From contig NZ_SSXE01000050.1 in assembly GCF_021699195.1 (NCBI RefSeq), positions 1 to 64,000 on the forward strand: a stretch of 64,000 bases of DNA, read 5' to 3'. The number at the start of each line of letters is the position of its first letter. Within the stretch, counting starts at the first letter, position 1. The stretch comes from Nonomuraea sp. MG754425. Its GTDB lineage: Bacteria; Actinomycetota; Actinomycetes; Streptosporangiales; Streptosporangiaceae. The notes below the pieces were generated by a model that saw only the letters and a program-made list of their open reading frames with translations, made no database searches and was not told where the DNA came from. This document shows positions 9,154-18,567 of the stretch, one piece after another. The position numbers were made by a program, and so were the translations under genes.

Positions 9154-10083
9154 TCAGTCGAGGGTGAAGTAGTCGGGCCCCGCGTACCGGCCGGTGGCCA
9201 GCTTCTCGCGCTGCATCAGCAGGTCGTTCAGCAGCGAGGAGGCGCCCAGCCGGAACCAGTCGGGCGTCAGCCAGTCGTCGCCGGCCGTCTCGTTGACCAG
9301 CACGAGGTTCTTGACGGCGTCCTTGGTGGTGCGGATGCCGCCCGCCGGCTTCACGCCGACCTGGCGGCCGGTCGCCTCGCGGAAGTCGCGCACCGCCTCC
9401 AGCATGATCATTGTCACCGGCGGCGTGGCGGCCGGCGACACCTTGCCCGTGGAGGTCTTGATGAAGTCGGCGCCGGCCAGCATCGCCAGCCAGGACGCCC
9501 GCCGCACGTTGTCGTAGGTGGACAGCTCGCCGGTCTCGAGGATCACCTTCAGATGGGCCGCCCCGCAGGCCGCCTTCACCGCGACGATCTCCTCGTAGAC
9601 CTTCAGGTAGTGCCCCGACAGGAACGCGCCCCGGTCGATCACCATGTCGATCTCGTCGGCCCCGGCCGACACCGCCAGCGCGGTGTCGCTCACCTTGACC
9701 TCCAGCGAGGTGCGTCCGCTGGGGAACGCGGTGGCCACCGAGGCGACCTTGACGCCGGTGCCGCCGAGCGCCTCGACGGCGACGGGGACGAGGTCGGGGT
9801 AGACGCAGACGGCCGCGACGGAGGGCGCGCCGCCACCGGGACGCACGGCCTTGGCGCACATCGCGCGCACCTTGCCGGCCGTGTCGGCCCCCTCGAGCGT
9901 GGTCAGGTCCACCATCGAGATGGCCAGGTCGATGGCCTGCGCCTTGGCCGTGGTCTTGATCGAACGGGTGCCCAGCATCGCCGCCCGCTGGTCCGCGCCG
10001 ACCCGGTCAACCCCGGGCAGGCCCTGCAGGAACGCTCGCAACGCCGCGTCGGACGAGGCGACGTCCGCGAGCGAAGTAGTCAC
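9154..10083 (-). CDS. deoC: Deoxyribose-phosphate aldolase
   Basis: This class I aldolase cleaves 2-deoxyribose 5-phosphate into acetaldehyde and glyceraldehyde 3-phosphate. The Schiff-base lysine lies in 'DFIKTSTGK' and the second active-site lysine in 'GVKPAGGIR'. 'GADEIDMVIDRG' is the usual strand with the catalytic Asp. The protein is of the longer actinobacterial type, with C-terminal 'FRLGASSLLNDLLMQ'. I chose the GTG at 10083 because AGGTGG lies just upstream; a TTG at 10128 would add 15 residues. It heads the minus-strand run that ends in two aldehyde dehydrogenases. Confidence 0.92.
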   Translation of the reverse strand: MTTSLADVASSDAALRAFLQGLPGVDRVGADQRAAMLGTRSIKTTAKAQAIDLAISMVDLTTLEGADTAGKVRAMCAKAVRPGGGAPSVAAVCVYPDLVPVAVEALGGTGVKVASVATAFPSGRTSLEVKVSDTALAVSAGADEIDMVIDRGAFLSGHYLKVYEEIVAVKAACGAAHLKVILETGELSTYDNVRRASWLAMLAGADFIKTSTGKVSPAATPPVTMIMLEAVRDFREATGRQVGVKPAGGIRTTKDAVKNLVLVNETAGDDWLTPDWFRLGASSLLNDLLMQREKLATGRYAGPDYFTLD

Positions 10084-10290
10084 AGTTGCCACCTGGACAG
10101 CATCCCCGACCAGGGCCACTACCTCCAAACCGGGCCACCTTAGGGCGCCGGGGCCCGGCTTCTAGGTATGCCGGGGGCGTTCTGCGGCCGGAGATAAGGC
10201 ATCCACCCGATGCGGTGGGACGGGCCTTAGCCCGAAGCTTAAGGGTGTCGGCAAACGACACGAAATATGCGAAACATCAGGAGAAATGCC

Positions 10291-10437
10291 ATGCATCCCG
10301 AGATCGAATTCGAGCTCATGAAGAACCAGGCCGGCGAGCTGCGCAAGGCCGCCGCCGAGCACCGGCGCGTACGCGAGGCCGAGCGGGCCAACAAGAGCGA
10401 GCGCCGCTCGTTCTTCGGCAAGCGCCGTTCGTCATGA
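10291..10437 (+). CDS. Small charged protein (48 aa), conserved-type hypothetical
   Basis: The ORF encodes 48 residues: 'MHPEIEFELMKNQAGELR', an Ala/Glu/Arg-rich helix, and a basic tail ending 'FFGKRRSS'. It has no signal peptide or membrane span and looks like one amphipathic helix. CAGGAGAAATGCC upstream of the ATG gives a good ribosome-binding site, and a perfect hairpin terminator follows 13 bp after the stop, so it looks like a monocistronic gene. Function unknown; I recall similar short proteins as common in actinomycetes. Confidence 0.65.
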   Translation: MHPEIEFELMKNQAGELRKAAAEHRRVREAERANKSERRSFFGKRRSS

Positions 10438-10450
10438 CCACCCCACGAGA

Positions 10451-10480
10451 GCCCGGCCGCAACCTCGCTCGCGGCCGGGC
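10451..10480 (+). terminator. Hairpin terminator after the 48-aa gene
   Basis: A perfect 10-bp stem, GCCCGGCCGC/GCGGCCGGGC, with a 10-nt loop lies just after the stop. There is no strong T-run, as is usual for high-GC actinomycete terminators. Confidence 0.8.
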
Positions 10481-10514
10481 CTCAATACCCCCTTAAAACC
10501 GTCGAAAGCATCGG

Positions 10515-13391
10515 ATGTTGCATGACATGCTGGATGACATGCGGGGACGATCTGTCAGTCCCGTCTTCGTCGGGCGGGAAGAGGAGCTGACGGCTCTGTC
10601 GGAAAGCTTCGACGAGGCCAGAAAAGGCACCGTGACGGCCGTCCTGCTGGGAGGCGAGGCCGGGGTCGGCAAGACCAGGCTCGTCCAGCGCTTCGCCGAG
10701 CAACGCGCGGCGGACGGCGCCCACGTGCTGCTCGGGGGCTGCGTGGAGCTGTCCACCGAGGGTCTGGCGTACGCGCCCTTCACCGCCGCGCTCCGCCAGC
10801 TCGTCCGCGAGCTGGGCCCGGCGGCCGTCGCTGGCCTGCTGCCCGACGGCGCCGAACGCGACCTGGCCCGGCTGCTGCCCGAGTTCGGGGAGCCCAACGG
10901 CGACGGCGAGACCGACACCGGCCGCGCCCGCCTGTTCGAGCAGATCCTCACCCTGCTCGAACGCCTCGCGGACAACCGGCCCACCATCCTCGTCATCGAG
11001 GACATCCACTGGGCCGACCGCTCCAGCCGCGACCTCATCGCCTTCCTCAGCCGCAACCTGCACTCCCCGCAGGTGCTGATCGTCATGACCTACCGCTCCG
11101 ACGACCTGCACCGCCAGCACCCGCTCAGGCCCGTGCTGGCCGAGCTGGGCCGCGTCCACGGCGTGCACCGCCTCGACCTGCCCCGCCTGTCGCGCGACGA
11201 GGTCGCCCAGCAGATGACCGCCATCCTCGGCAGACCCCCCGAGTACGGCAAGGTCGAGAAGGTCTACGAGCGCAGCGAGGGCATCCCGCTGTTCGTCGAG
11301 GCCATGCTGGAGAGCGGCGAGGAGGCCACGTTCCCCGACTCCATGCAGGACCTCATTCTCGCCTCCGTCGAGCGGCTGCCCGAGGAGACCCAGCGCGTGC
11401 TGCGGGTGGCCGCCGCCGGCGGCAACCGGGTCGGCCACGCGCTGCTGGCGGCCGTGAGCGGCCTGTCGGACATCGAGCTGGAGACCGCGCTGCGGCCCGC
11501 CATCGCCCGCAACGTGCTGCAGATCGCCGACAACCGCGCCTACGTCTTCCGCCACTCCCTCATCCGCGAGGCCGTCCACGACGAGCTGCTGCCCGGCGAA
11601 CACCAGCGCCTGCACGCCAGGTTCGCCGAAGAGATCTCCAAGAACCGCGCGCTCGTCCCGCCCGGCCGCGCCCCCGTCGAGCTGGCACACCACTGGTACG
11701 GCGCCCGCGACGACCGCTGGGCGCTCATCTCAGCCTGGGAGGCGGCGCGCAAGTCGTTCAAGGCGTTCGCCTACACCGAGGCCGTCCCGCTGCTGGAACG
11801 TGTGCTCATGCTCTGGGACCGGGTGCCCGACGCCGCCGAGCTGATCGGCGCCGACCACACCGCCGTGCTGGAGAAGGCCGCCTCGGCCGCCAACTCCGGC
11901 GGCGAGGTGGACAAGGGCCTGCGGTTCGTCAAGGGCGCGCTGTCCGAGCTGGACGAGACCGGCGAGCCCGTCCGCGTGGCCCAGCTCCTCGTGCGCCGGG
12001 CGGGGCTCAAGAACTCCAAGCACCAGCCCGGCGTGATCGACGACCTCCGGCACGCGCTGCGGCTCGTCCCCGAGGACAGCATCGACCGGGCCGAGGTCGT
12101 CGCCTCGCTGAGCCGCCACCTGATGCTGCGGGGCAAGATCGAGGAGGCGACCGGCCTCGTCGGCGAGGGCCTGCGCCTGGCCAGGGAGTACGACGACCGC
12201 TGCCTCGAAGGCGACCTGCTGCTGAACCAGGCGCTCGGCCACTCGCTGAACGGCGACACGGAGACCACGATCGCCGTCAACGACGAGGTCCTGCGCATCG
12301 GCCACGAGGAGGGCTCGGGCCGGATCCTCACCCGGGCGATCGGCAACCGCATCGACGCGCTGCTCGACATGGGCCGCGAGGACGAGGCCCTGCGCATGTC
12401 GGAGGACGGCTGGCGGGTCGCCAAGGAGTACGGCCGGCTGCGCGGCAGCGGCACGTTCATCGCCAACAACTGGGCCGAGGCGCTGGAGGTGCTGGGCCGC
12501 TGGGACGAGGCCATCGAGGTGGTCGAGAACGCGCTCAGCCACGGCCCCGTCCTGCGCACCCGGTTCGCCCTGCTGCGCGTGCGCGGCGACATCGCCATGG
12601 CCAGGGGCGAGCGGCAGTTCGTCGAGGCCCTGCTGTCGGAGATCGGCGCGTTCAAGGACCGCTCGGAGGAGTTCGTCCAGGACATCATCAACAACGCCCG
12701 CCTGCGCATGACCTGGTACCTGACCTCGAACCAGCCCTGCTCGGCGCTGGAGGAGGCGGAGCGGGTGCTCGAGCGCTACCAGCCGAGCAAGGCCATGCTC
12801 GGCTGGCGGCTGCTCGCCCAGGTGCCCGACGTATGCGACGCCGCCCAGGTCAGCGAGCCGGACCGGGCCGCGGCCGTACGCCGCCAGGCCGCCGAGGTGG
12901 CCGCCGAGCTGCGGGCCATCGGGCCGGTCGTCGAGGCGTACCGGCTGTCGTACTTGGGCGACTTCGACGCCTCGGCGGCGGCGTGGAAACGGCTCAAGCG
13001 CCCGCACAACCAGGCCAAGGCGCTGCTGAAGGCGGCCGGCGTGGCCGCCCGCGACGGCGACAGGGAGGGCGCGGCGGCCCGGCTGAAGGAAGGGCTGCCG
13101 CTGGCCCGCGCGCTGCGCGCGGCCCCGCTGGTGGAGGAGATCGAGACGCTCTCGCGCCGGGTCGGCGGCGGCCTCCAGCCGGCGCAGGAGCCGTCGGAGC
13201 TGCTGACGCCGCGCGAGCTGGAGGTGCTGCGGCTGGTCACCCAGGGGCGGACCAACCGGGACATCGCGGCCGAGCTGTTCATCTCGGCGAAGACGGTGAG
13301 CGTGCACGTGTCGAACATCCTGGCCAAGCTCGGCGTCACCACCCGCGGTGAGGCCGCCGCCGCCGCGCACCGGCTCGCGCTGCTGTCCTGA
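10515..13391 (+). CDS. LuxR-family ATP-binding (LAL-type) transcriptional regulator
   Basis: The 958-residue protein has an N-terminal AAA ATPase with Walker A 'GGEAGVGKTRLV' (about residue 46) and Walker B 'ILVIEDIHWAD' (about 158). A long helical TPR-like middle follows. The C-terminal LuxR helix-turn-helix covers about 897-955 ('LTPRELEVLRLVTQGRTNRD', 'ISAKTVSVHVSNIL'). This is the MalT/LAL layout, in which ATP and a ligand gate DNA binding; such proteins often activate carbon-use or secondary-metabolite genes. The target is unknown. Several ATGs cluster at the start (10515, 10527, 10539), all just before 'FVGREEEL'. Confidence 0.92.
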   Translation: MLHDMLDDMRGRSVSPVFVGREEELTALSESFDEARKGTVTAVLLGGEAGVGKTRLVQRFAEQRAADGAHVLLGGCVELSTEGLAYAPFTAALRQLVRELGPAAVAGLLPDGAERDLARLLPEFGEPNGDGETDTGRARLFEQILTLLERLADNRPTILVIEDIHWADRSSRDLIAFLSRNLHSPQVLIVMTYRSDDLHRQHPLRPVLAELGRVHGVHRLDLPRLSRDEVAQQMTAILGRPPEYGKVEKVYERSEGIPLFVEAMLESGEEATFPDSMQDLILASVERLPEETQRVLRVAAAGGNRVGHALLAAVSGLSDIELETALRPAIARNVLQIADNRAYVFRHSLIREAVHDELLPGEHQRLHARFAEEISKNRALVPPGRAPVELAHHWYGARDDRWALISAWEAARKSFKAFAYTEAVPLLERVLMLWDRVPDAAELIGADHTAVLEKAASAANSGGEVDKGLRFVKGALSELDETGEPVRVAQLLVRRAGLKNSKHQPGVIDDLRHALRLVPEDSIDRAEVVASLSRHLMLRGKIEEATGLVGEGLRLAREYDDRCLEGDLLLNQALGHSLNGDTETTIAVNDEVLRIGHEEGSGRILTRAIGNRIDALLDMGREDEALRMSEDGWRVAKEYGRLRGSGTFIANNWAEALEVLGRWDEAIEVVENALSHGPVLRTRFALLRVRGDIAMARGERQFVEALLSEIGAFKDRSEEFVQDIINNARLRMTWYLTSNQPCSALEEAERVLERYQPSKAMLGWRLLAQVPDVCDAAQVSEPDRAAAVRRQAAEVAAELRAIGPVVEAYRLSYLGDFDASAAAWKRLKRPHNQAKALLKAAGVAARDGDREGAAARLKEGLPLARALRAAPLVEEIETLSRRVGGGLQPAQEPSELLTPRELEVLRLVTQGRTNRDIAAELFISAKTVSVHVSNILAKLGVTTRGEAAAAAHRLALLS

Positions 13392-13410
13392 CCGTTCCGT
13401 CCGGCGCGGT

Positions 13411-13944
13411 TCAGAGCAGCGCCAGCCAGGTGTGGCCGGGGCAGACGCGTTCGATCTCGGCCCTGGAGAGCCAGCGGGCGTGGGTGCTCTCGGAGCCCGC
13501 GGGCGGGCACGTCGGCGCGCCCGGCCCCGGCAGCAGCGCCCGGAACATCGCCATGTACGCCAGCGCCGGGTACCGGTAGTCCGCGGGCGGCGACTCCAGG
13601 AGCTCGATGCGCTGCCAGGCGAAGATCGACAGGGCGGAGGGCGGCAGGCGCAGGCCGGTCTCCTCCCACAACTCCCTGGCCGCTGCCTCCGCCAGGCTCT
13701 CGCCCGGCTCCAGGTGACCGCCCGGGATGTCCCAGCCGCGTCCCTCGCGGTCCACGCACGTCATCAGCGTGCGCCCGGCGTCGTCGGAGACGAACGCGAA
13801 CGCCGACGTGGTCCGCCCGGCCGGCGGGAGGGCGTCGGAGCGGATCACGTCCAGCCGGTGCGCCACCGGGATCCACGGCACCGTGTGCGAAGCCACCACA
13901 TGAGTCACCGGCTCACTCTCGCGGCCAGGGGAAACGGCTGTCAA
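13411..13944 (-). CDS. Nudix hydrolase
   Basis: The Nudix box is complete: '[17 protein letters not shown]' continuing to 'LWEETG', near residues 70-92 of 177. The family hydrolyses nucleoside diphosphates linked to another moiety; substrate unknown. It ends 19 bp from the convergent LAL regulator and begins 7 bp downstream of the ABC permease stop, so it may be the last gene of the exporter operon. Confidence 0.88.
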   Translation of the reverse strand: MTAVSPGRESEPVTHVVASHTVPWIPVAHRLDVIRSDALPPAGRTTSAFAFVSDDAGRTLMTCVDREGRGWDIPGGHLEPGESLAEAAARELWEETGLRLPPSALSIFAWQRIELLESPPADYRYPALAYMAMFRALLPGPGAPTCPPAGSESTHARWLSRAEIERVCPGHTWLALL

Positions 13945-13951
13945 AACCAGC

Positions 13952-14695
13952 TCATACGCCTCGCCTCAGGGCACGGTTGCCCAGGTAGAGGCCGAGCACG
14001 GCGACGACGCCCGCCGCCGCGGAGCCGTACAGCACGGAGGGGTCGGACAGGTCGCCCGCGAACAGCGAGCGCTGGGCGTCCACGATGTAGGTGACCGGGT
14101 TGACCTGCCCGAGCGCGCGCAGCCAGCCCGGCGCGCTCTCCAGCGGCAGCAGCACCCCCGAGAGCAGCAGCAGCGGGAACATGATCGACTGGCTGACGAC
14201 GTAGAACAGGGTGCCGCCCGGCGCCGATCTGATGGCCAGCACGAACGAGAACGCCCCCAGCCCCACGCTGAAGACGACGAGCTGCGCCAGCGCCGCCAGC
14301 ACGCCCGCGAGGTGCAGCTCGAAGCCCAGCGGCAGCGCCAGCGCGATGATCAGCACCGCCTGCACGAGCAGCGTGAGCATGGCCTTGACGCTCTTGCCGA
14401 CCAGCATCGCGGTGCGGTTCAGCGGGGTGACCATCAGACGCTCCATCGCGCCCCCGATCAGCTCGACCAGCAGCGTGTAGCCCGCGCTCATCGGCCCGGT
14501 CAGGCACATCATGACCAGGATCCCCGGCACGAACCACTGCCAGGACGAGCCGACCGCCCCGTCCAGCAGCGACCCGAACAGGAACAGGAACAGCAGCGGC
14601 TGCCCCATGTCGAACATCAGCCCGACCGGGTTGCGCAGGCTGGGCCGGATCTCGCGGGAGAAGACGGTGGTGGTGTCACGCAGGAATGTCGTCAT
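13952..14695 (-). CDS. ABC-2 type permease (DrrB-like)
   Basis: The 247-residue membrane protein has about six hydrophobic segments and the ABC-2 signature region ('[20 protein letters not shown]', '[18 protein letters not shown]', '[13 protein letters not shown]'). It pairs with the ATPase upstream, overlapping it by 20 bp, to form a drug or lipid exporter of the DrrAB type. The natural substrate cannot be read from the sequence. Confidence 0.88.
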   Translation of the reverse strand: MTTFLRDTTTVFSREIRPSLRNPVGLMFDMGQPLLFLFLFGSLLDGAVGSSWQWFVPGILVMMCLTGPMSAGYTLLVELIGGAMERLMVTPLNRTAMLVGKSVKAMLTLLVQAVLIIALALPLGFELHLAGVLAALAQLVVFSVGLGAFSFVLAIRSAPGGTLFYVVSQSIMFPLLLLSGVLLPLESAPGWLRALGQVNPVTYIVDAQRSLFAGDLSDPSVLYGSAAAGVVAVLGLYLGNRALRRGV

Positions 14696-15617
14696 CGGTG
14701 AGGCTTCTCCCGGTCAGGGTGAGGAACACGTCGTCGAGGGTGGGGCGGACGGTCTCGGCGGCGGCGACCTTGACGCCCGCCGAGTCGAGGGTGCGCAGGC
14801 AGCCGGGCAGGGCCGCGGCGGCGTTGGCGACGCGCACGCGCACGGTGCGGCCGTCGGCGGAACCGCCGAGGATCCCGGCGGCCCGGTCCGCCTCCTCCCC
14901 GGAGCCGGCGGTGACCACGATGTGGTCGCCGGCCAGGTCGTTCTTGAGTTGCTCGGCTGTGCCGTCCGCGATGATCCGGCCGCCGTCGATGATCACCACC
15001 CGCTCGGCCATGTTGTCGGCCTCCTCCAGGTAGTGGGTGGTCAGGAAGAGCGTGGTCCCGTACGTCTCGCGCAGGCGCAGGATGTGCTGCCAGATCTCGG
15101 CCCGGCTCTTGGGGTCGAGGCCGGTCGAGGGCTCGTCGAGGAACAGCAGGTCGGGACGGTGGATGAGGCCGAGCGCGATGTCCAGGCGGCGGCGCTGGCC
15201 GCCTGACAGCGTGCCGGGCAGGCGTCCCGCCAGCGGCGCGAGGTCGAGGAGGTCGAGCAGCTCGTCGGCGCGTACGGACGCCTCCCTGGGGCGCATGCCG
15301 TAGCAGCGGCCCTGGGTGACCAGCTCGTCGCGGACGCGGAACTCCTCGCCGGCGCCGTTGCCCTGGCCGACGTACCCGATGCGGGCGCGCACGCCCCGGG
15401 GGTCGGAGACCACGTCGCGGCCGGCCACGGTGGCGGTGCCGGAGGTGGGCGGCAGCAGGGTGGTGAGCATGCGCAGGGTCGTGGACTTTCCTGCGCCGTT
15501 CGGCCCCAGGAACGCGACGAGCTGGCCGGCCTCCACGTCGAGGTCGATGCCGCGTACGGCCTGCACGGTCTCCTTCTTCACCTTGAACTCTCGGGTCAGT
15601 CCACGGGCATGGATCAT
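14676..15617 (-). CDS. ABC transporter ATPase (DrrA-like)
   Basis: The 313-residue protein contains Walker A 'GPNGAGKSTTLRML', signature 'LSGGQRRRLDIAL', Walker B 'LLFLDEPSTGLD' and the switch His in 'LTTHYLEEAD'. The C-terminal extension after about residue 220 ('VRPTLDDVFLTLTGR') is typical of DrrA-type drug exporters. It powers the permease encoded downstream. The two genes and the Nudix gene form a probable three-gene minus-strand unit. Confidence 0.92.
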   Translation of the reverse strand: MIHARGLTREFKVKKETVQAVRGIDLDVEAGQLVAFLGPNGAGKSTTLRMLTTLLPPTSGTATVAGRDVVSDPRGVRARIGYVGQGNGAGEEFRVRDELVTQGRCYGMRPREASVRADELLDLLDLAPLAGRLPGTLSGGQRRRLDIALGLIHRPDLLFLDEPSTGLDPKSRAEIWQHILRLRETYGTTLFLTTHYLEEADNMAERVVIIDGGRIIADGTAEQLKNDLAGDHIVVTAGSGEEADRAAGILGGSADGRTVRVRVANAAAALPGCLRTLDSAGVKVAAAETVRPTLDDVFLTLTGRSLTDDDIPA

Positions 15618-15856
15618 GGTCGCCCTCCTCCGGGCATGACGAAGAAACCCCTGGTCGGGGGCGGATTTAGGATCGAGCCCCAGTTTGTGCAGCCTTCACC
15701 CGGTTTGGCAAACGCGAATGTCACCTTCACAAACGGCTCTGACCTGCGCGAACGCCCTCCGGGGGACGTCGGGCCACGTGCCCAATTTTCCGGCCCTGAA
15801 GTGCGGTTTCCCGGCGTTCCCCGGACGAATTCCGCACCCGGTGCGACCATGCCCCC

Positions 15857-16399
15857 ATGGGTGATCTCGTCGTGCTCGTCAACGGCCTGCCCGGGTCCGG
15901 CAAGACCACGGTGGCGCACGCGCTCGGGCGGGCGCTCGGCTGGCCGGTCATCAGCAAGGACGCCATCAAGGAGACCCTGGCGGACACCCTGGAGCGACCG
16001 CCCGGCACGTCCCCGCGCGAGTGGAGCACCCGCCTGGGGACGGCCGCCGGGGAGAGCATGTGGACCCTGCTGGCCATGGCCGGGCGGGGCGCGGTCATGG
16101 AGAGCCCCTGGCTCGCCCCACTGCGGCCCGTGGTGCTCGCCGGGCTGGCGCGGGCGGGCGTCGAGCCGGGCCGGCGCGTCCGCGAGGTGTGGTGCGAGGC
16201 CACCCCCGAACTGGCCAGGCACCGGTACGAGCGGCGCACGCGGCACCCCATCCACCTGGACGACGAGGTCGGGGACGAGCGCTGGCGAGAGTGGACGGCC
16301 GGGGCGCGGCCCCTGGGACTCGGCCCGGTCTTCCGCGTCTCGACCGCCGAAACAATTGACATTTCTGGACTTGCGAAATTGTGCGCCGCTCCGCAATGA
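15857..16399 (+). CDS. P-loop kinase (AAA/zeta-like small-molecule kinase)
   Basis: Walker A 'GLPGSGKTTVAHAL' lies near residue 10, followed by 'WPVISKDAIKETLAD', the pattern of P-loop kinases that phosphorylate small molecules or nucleotides. The protein is 180 residues with no further domain. The acceptor is unknown. The ATG at 15857 is the first start before the P-loop. The last 60 bp are AT-richer than the rest and may carry the GH25 promoter. The stop overlaps the GH25 start as ATGA. Confidence 0.8.
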   Translation: MGDLVVLVNGLPGSGKTTVAHALGRALGWPVISKDAIKETLADTLERPPGTSPREWSTRLGTAAGESMWTLLAMAGRGAVMESPWLAPLRPVVLAGLARAGVEPGRRVREVWCEATPELARHRYERRTRHPIHLDDEVGDERWREWTAGARPLGLGPVFRVSTAETIDISGLAKLCAAPQ

Positions 16400-17412
16400 T
16401 CTCCCGCGTGAAACGTCTCTTGTTATTCGCGGCAATTGTTACGCTCGGTATGCCGGGGGTCGCTCAGGCGGCCGACGGAGTAACCGGTGTCGACGTCAGC
16501 AACTGGACGGGCGACATCGACTGGGCGAGCGTCGCGACCGGGGGCGGGAAGTTCGCGTTCGTGCAGGCCACGGAGGGTACCGACTACACCAACCCGCGTT
16601 TTCAGGCCCAGTACGACGGCGCCTCCGCGGCCGGGCTCATCCGTGGCGCCTATCACTTCGCGCAACCCCACGAAACCGATGGGACAGCGCAGGCCGAATA
16701 TTTCCTGCGGAACGGCGGCAACTGGGCCGGCGATGGCCAAACCCTTCCGGGAGTCCTCGATATCGAGGACAACCCGTACAAGGATACGAACGGCAAGAAC
16801 AACTGTTATGGCCTGTCCGTGGAGGACATGGTCACCTGGCTCAAGGACTTCACCAAGAAGTACCGCGCGGCCACCGGCCGGCACGCGATCATCTACACCA
16901 CCACGAGCTGGTGGCGGACGTGCACCGGCGACTCCGACAAGTTCCGCTCCAACCCCCTGTGGCTGGCCCGCTGGGGCAGCGACCCGGGCGAGCTGCCGAA
17001 GAGCTGGAAGAAGCACACGTTCTGGCAGTCGGCGGACAAGGGCCCGCTGGTCGGCGGCGGCAACTCGTTCAACGGCACGGAGTCCGCGCTCGCCACGCTG
17101 GCCAACCCGCCCGCCGAGGTGAAGGTGTCGGGCCAGGCACGCGACAGGAAGACCTACACGGTCACGATCACCAACACCGGGCCGCACCCGGTCAAGGACA
17201 TCAAGGTCTCGGGACGCGCGTTCGGCGGGCAGAACGTGGTCCGCGCGCCGGGTTGCGACCACAGCGGCACGGCGGTGAGCTGCCGGGTCGCGGAGCTGCC
17301 GCGCGGGCAGCACAAGACGTTCACGTTCACCACCAAGCCCAGGAAGCCGACGGGCACGGTGGGCATGAACGTGACGGTCGGCTCGGTGAGACTCACGCTT
17401 AAAGCCCGATAA
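16396..17412 (+). CDS. Secreted GH25 lysozyme-like muramidase
   Basis: A signal peptide ('LLLFAAIVTLGMPGVAQAA') precedes a GH25 domain of about 190 residues: 'GVDVSNWTGDIDW' supplies the first acidic residues and 'GVLDIEDN' the catalytic Asp-x-Glu pair. The C-terminal 95 residues form a CARDB/DUF11-like beta domain ('YTVTITNTGPHPVKDIKVSG'). The enzyme should cleave the beta-1,4 glycosidic bond of peptidoglycan outside the cell. ATG 16396 overlaps the preceding stop; a GTG at 16408 is an alternative start. A TTGACA at 16356 inside the preceding gene suggests an internal promoter. Confidence 0.9.
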   Translation: MISRVKRLLLFAAIVTLGMPGVAQAADGVTGVDVSNWTGDIDWASVATGGGKFAFVQATEGTDYTNPRFQAQYDGASAAGLIRGAYHFAQPHETDGTAQAEYFLRNGGNWAGDGQTLPGVLDIEDNPYKDTNGKNNCYGLSVEDMVTWLKDFTKKYRAATGRHAIIYTTTSWWRTCTGDSDKFRSNPLWLARWGSDPGELPKSWKKHTFWQSADKGPLVGGGNSFNGTESALATLANPPAEVKVSGQARDRKTYTVTITNTGPHPVKDIKVSGRAFGGQNVVRAPGCDHSGTAVSCRVAELPRGQHKTFTFTTKPRKPTGTVGMNVTVGSVRLTLKAR

Positions 17413-17454
17413 GGCAGTATCTATCCCAAGAGTCAGACTTTGGGAGGACACGGC

Positions 17455-17976
17455 ATGAGGCGGCGGCTCGCCGTGGCGGCGGCGCTGCTCCTGCTGACCG
17501 CCACGGCCTCCATGCCGCTGGAACTGCCCCTGCCGCCGCTCGTCGTACGGATCGCGTACGAGATCGAGCAGCGCGGGATCGTGTACTCGTGGGGCGGCGG
17601 CCACGGCGTCGCCCCGGGCCCCTCCAAGGGGACCTGCCGGGGCTACCGGGGCCGCGTCAAACCCTGCCCCGCCGCCACGACCCGCGGGCTCGACTGCTCG
17701 GGTTTCACCCGCTGGGTCTACGCGCTGGCGTACGGCGCGGACGTGCTGGGGCCGGGCAACACCGACGCCCACGTGCGCAGGATGCGCCGCGTCTCCTCCC
17801 CCGAACCCGGTGACCTGGCGTTCTTCGGCAAGATCACGAAACGGACGGTCAGGACCCACCACGTGGGCGTCTACCTGGGCGACGGGAAGATGATGAACGC
17901 GCCGGAGACCGGAGCCGTCGTCCGGATCGACGAGATCGCCCGGAAGAAGGACTTCGCCGGGTTCTACCGGTACTGA
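17455..17976 (+). CDS. NlpC/P60 family cell-wall endopeptidase
   Basis: The 173-residue secreted protein has the catalytic Cys81 in 'GLDCSGFTRWV' and His136 in 'HHVGVYLGDG', as in NlpC/P60 enzymes that cut peptide stems of peptidoglycan. A hydrophobic N-terminus (about 4-20) acts as signal or anchor. GGGAGGA precedes the ATG at 17455; an in-frame TTG at 17440 is disfavoured because it lies before that ribosome-binding site. It follows the GH25 gene by 42 bp, so two complementary wall hydrolases appear to be co-expressed. Confidence 0.9.
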   Translation: MRRRLAVAAALLLLTATASMPLELPLPPLVVRIAYEIEQRGIVYSWGGGHGVAPGPSKGTCRGYRGRVKPCPAATTRGLDCSGFTRWVYALAYGADVLGPGNTDAHVRRMRRVSSPEPGDLAFFGKITKRTVRTHHVGVYLGDGKMMNAPETGAVVRIDEIARKKDFAGFYRY

Positions 17977-18059
17977 ATGCGGCTCGTACCGATTCGGTAT
18001 GCCGGTAACGCCTGTGACACGGCGAAAATTGAGAGACCACACGGCTAATGTGTGCCGCT

Positions 18060-18290
18060 ATGGACAGGCGATGGGTCGGGCTCGACGGCTACGAGGTCGT
18101 GGGCGCGGTGCGGGCGGGGCGGCAGGTGCTCCGGGTGCTCAAAGACGGGTGGCTCGTCGCCGACTGCACCTCCGTGGCGGAGGTGGCCGGGCACCTCGAT
18201 CTGGCCGACCTGTGCGAGGTGATCGATCTTCCCGCACGCCGCCGTACGACGCCTGTCGTGGCGGCCCGAACGAGTTCGCATCATCGGTGA
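18060..18290 (+). CDS. Small hypothetical protein (76 aa)
   Basis: The ORF encodes 'MDRRWVGLDGYEVVGAVRAG', then a beta-rich stretch ('VLRVLKDGWLVADC') and a helical 'EVAGHLDLADLCEVI'. It is soluble and has no known motif. Another ATG lies at 18048. Codon use looks coding through 'DLCEVI'. The C-terminal 'RRTTPVVAARTSSHHR' looks less constrained. It lies immediately upstream of tRNA-Thr. Confidence 0.55.
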   Translation: MDRRWVGLDGYEVVGAVRAGRQVLRVLKDGWLVADCTSVAEVAGHLDLADLCEVIDLPARRRTTPVVAARTSSHHR

Positions 18291-18329
18291 GTGCCGTGTA
18301 TGGTTACACCTGTCCGCAGCGCCGGACAG

Positions 18330-18402
18330 GCCCCTATAGCTCAGTCGGCAGAGCGTCTCCATGGTAAGGAGAAGGTCAACGGTTCGATTCCGTTTGGGGG
18401 CT
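18330..18402 (+). tRNA. tRNA-Thr (GGT anticodon)
   Basis: The acceptor GCCCCTA pairs with TGGGGGC. The anticodon stem TCTCC/GGAGA encloses loop ATGGTAA, giving anticodon GGT, and the T arm is ACGG-TTCGATT-CCGT. CCA is not encoded. A hairpin terminator follows. Confidence 0.95.
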
Positions 18403-18422
18403 CGCACTTCACCAGGCATCTG

Positions 18423-18455
18423 ACGCCCGACCCGAAGAATCACGGGGTCGGGCGT
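18423..18455 (+). terminator. Terminator after tRNA-Thr
   Basis: Perfect 11-bp stem ACGCCCGACCC/GGGTCGGGCGT with an 11-nt loop, followed by TTCGCGTTTTC. Confidence 0.85.
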
Positions 18456-18567
18456 TTCGCGTTTTCTCCCGCGAGTACGTCACGCATATCGACGACAAAG
18501 CGTTCAAGTCCGAGATTTGAGATGTGACTCAGCCGCCGCGCCACGCCCGGTCCCTAGCCTGGGTGGG

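Noticed and set aside
11730..13370. 546-codon minus-strand frame opposite the LAL regulator
   Set aside because: Shadow of a real gene; no domain and no start signal.
16423..18042. 539-codon minus-strand frame opposite the GH25 and NlpC genes
   Set aside because: Shadow frame; the plus-strand genes have signal peptides and catalytic motifs.
18297..18527. Short plus-strand frame across tRNA-Thr
   Set aside because: It runs through a tRNA and its terminator, so it cannot be a protein gene.
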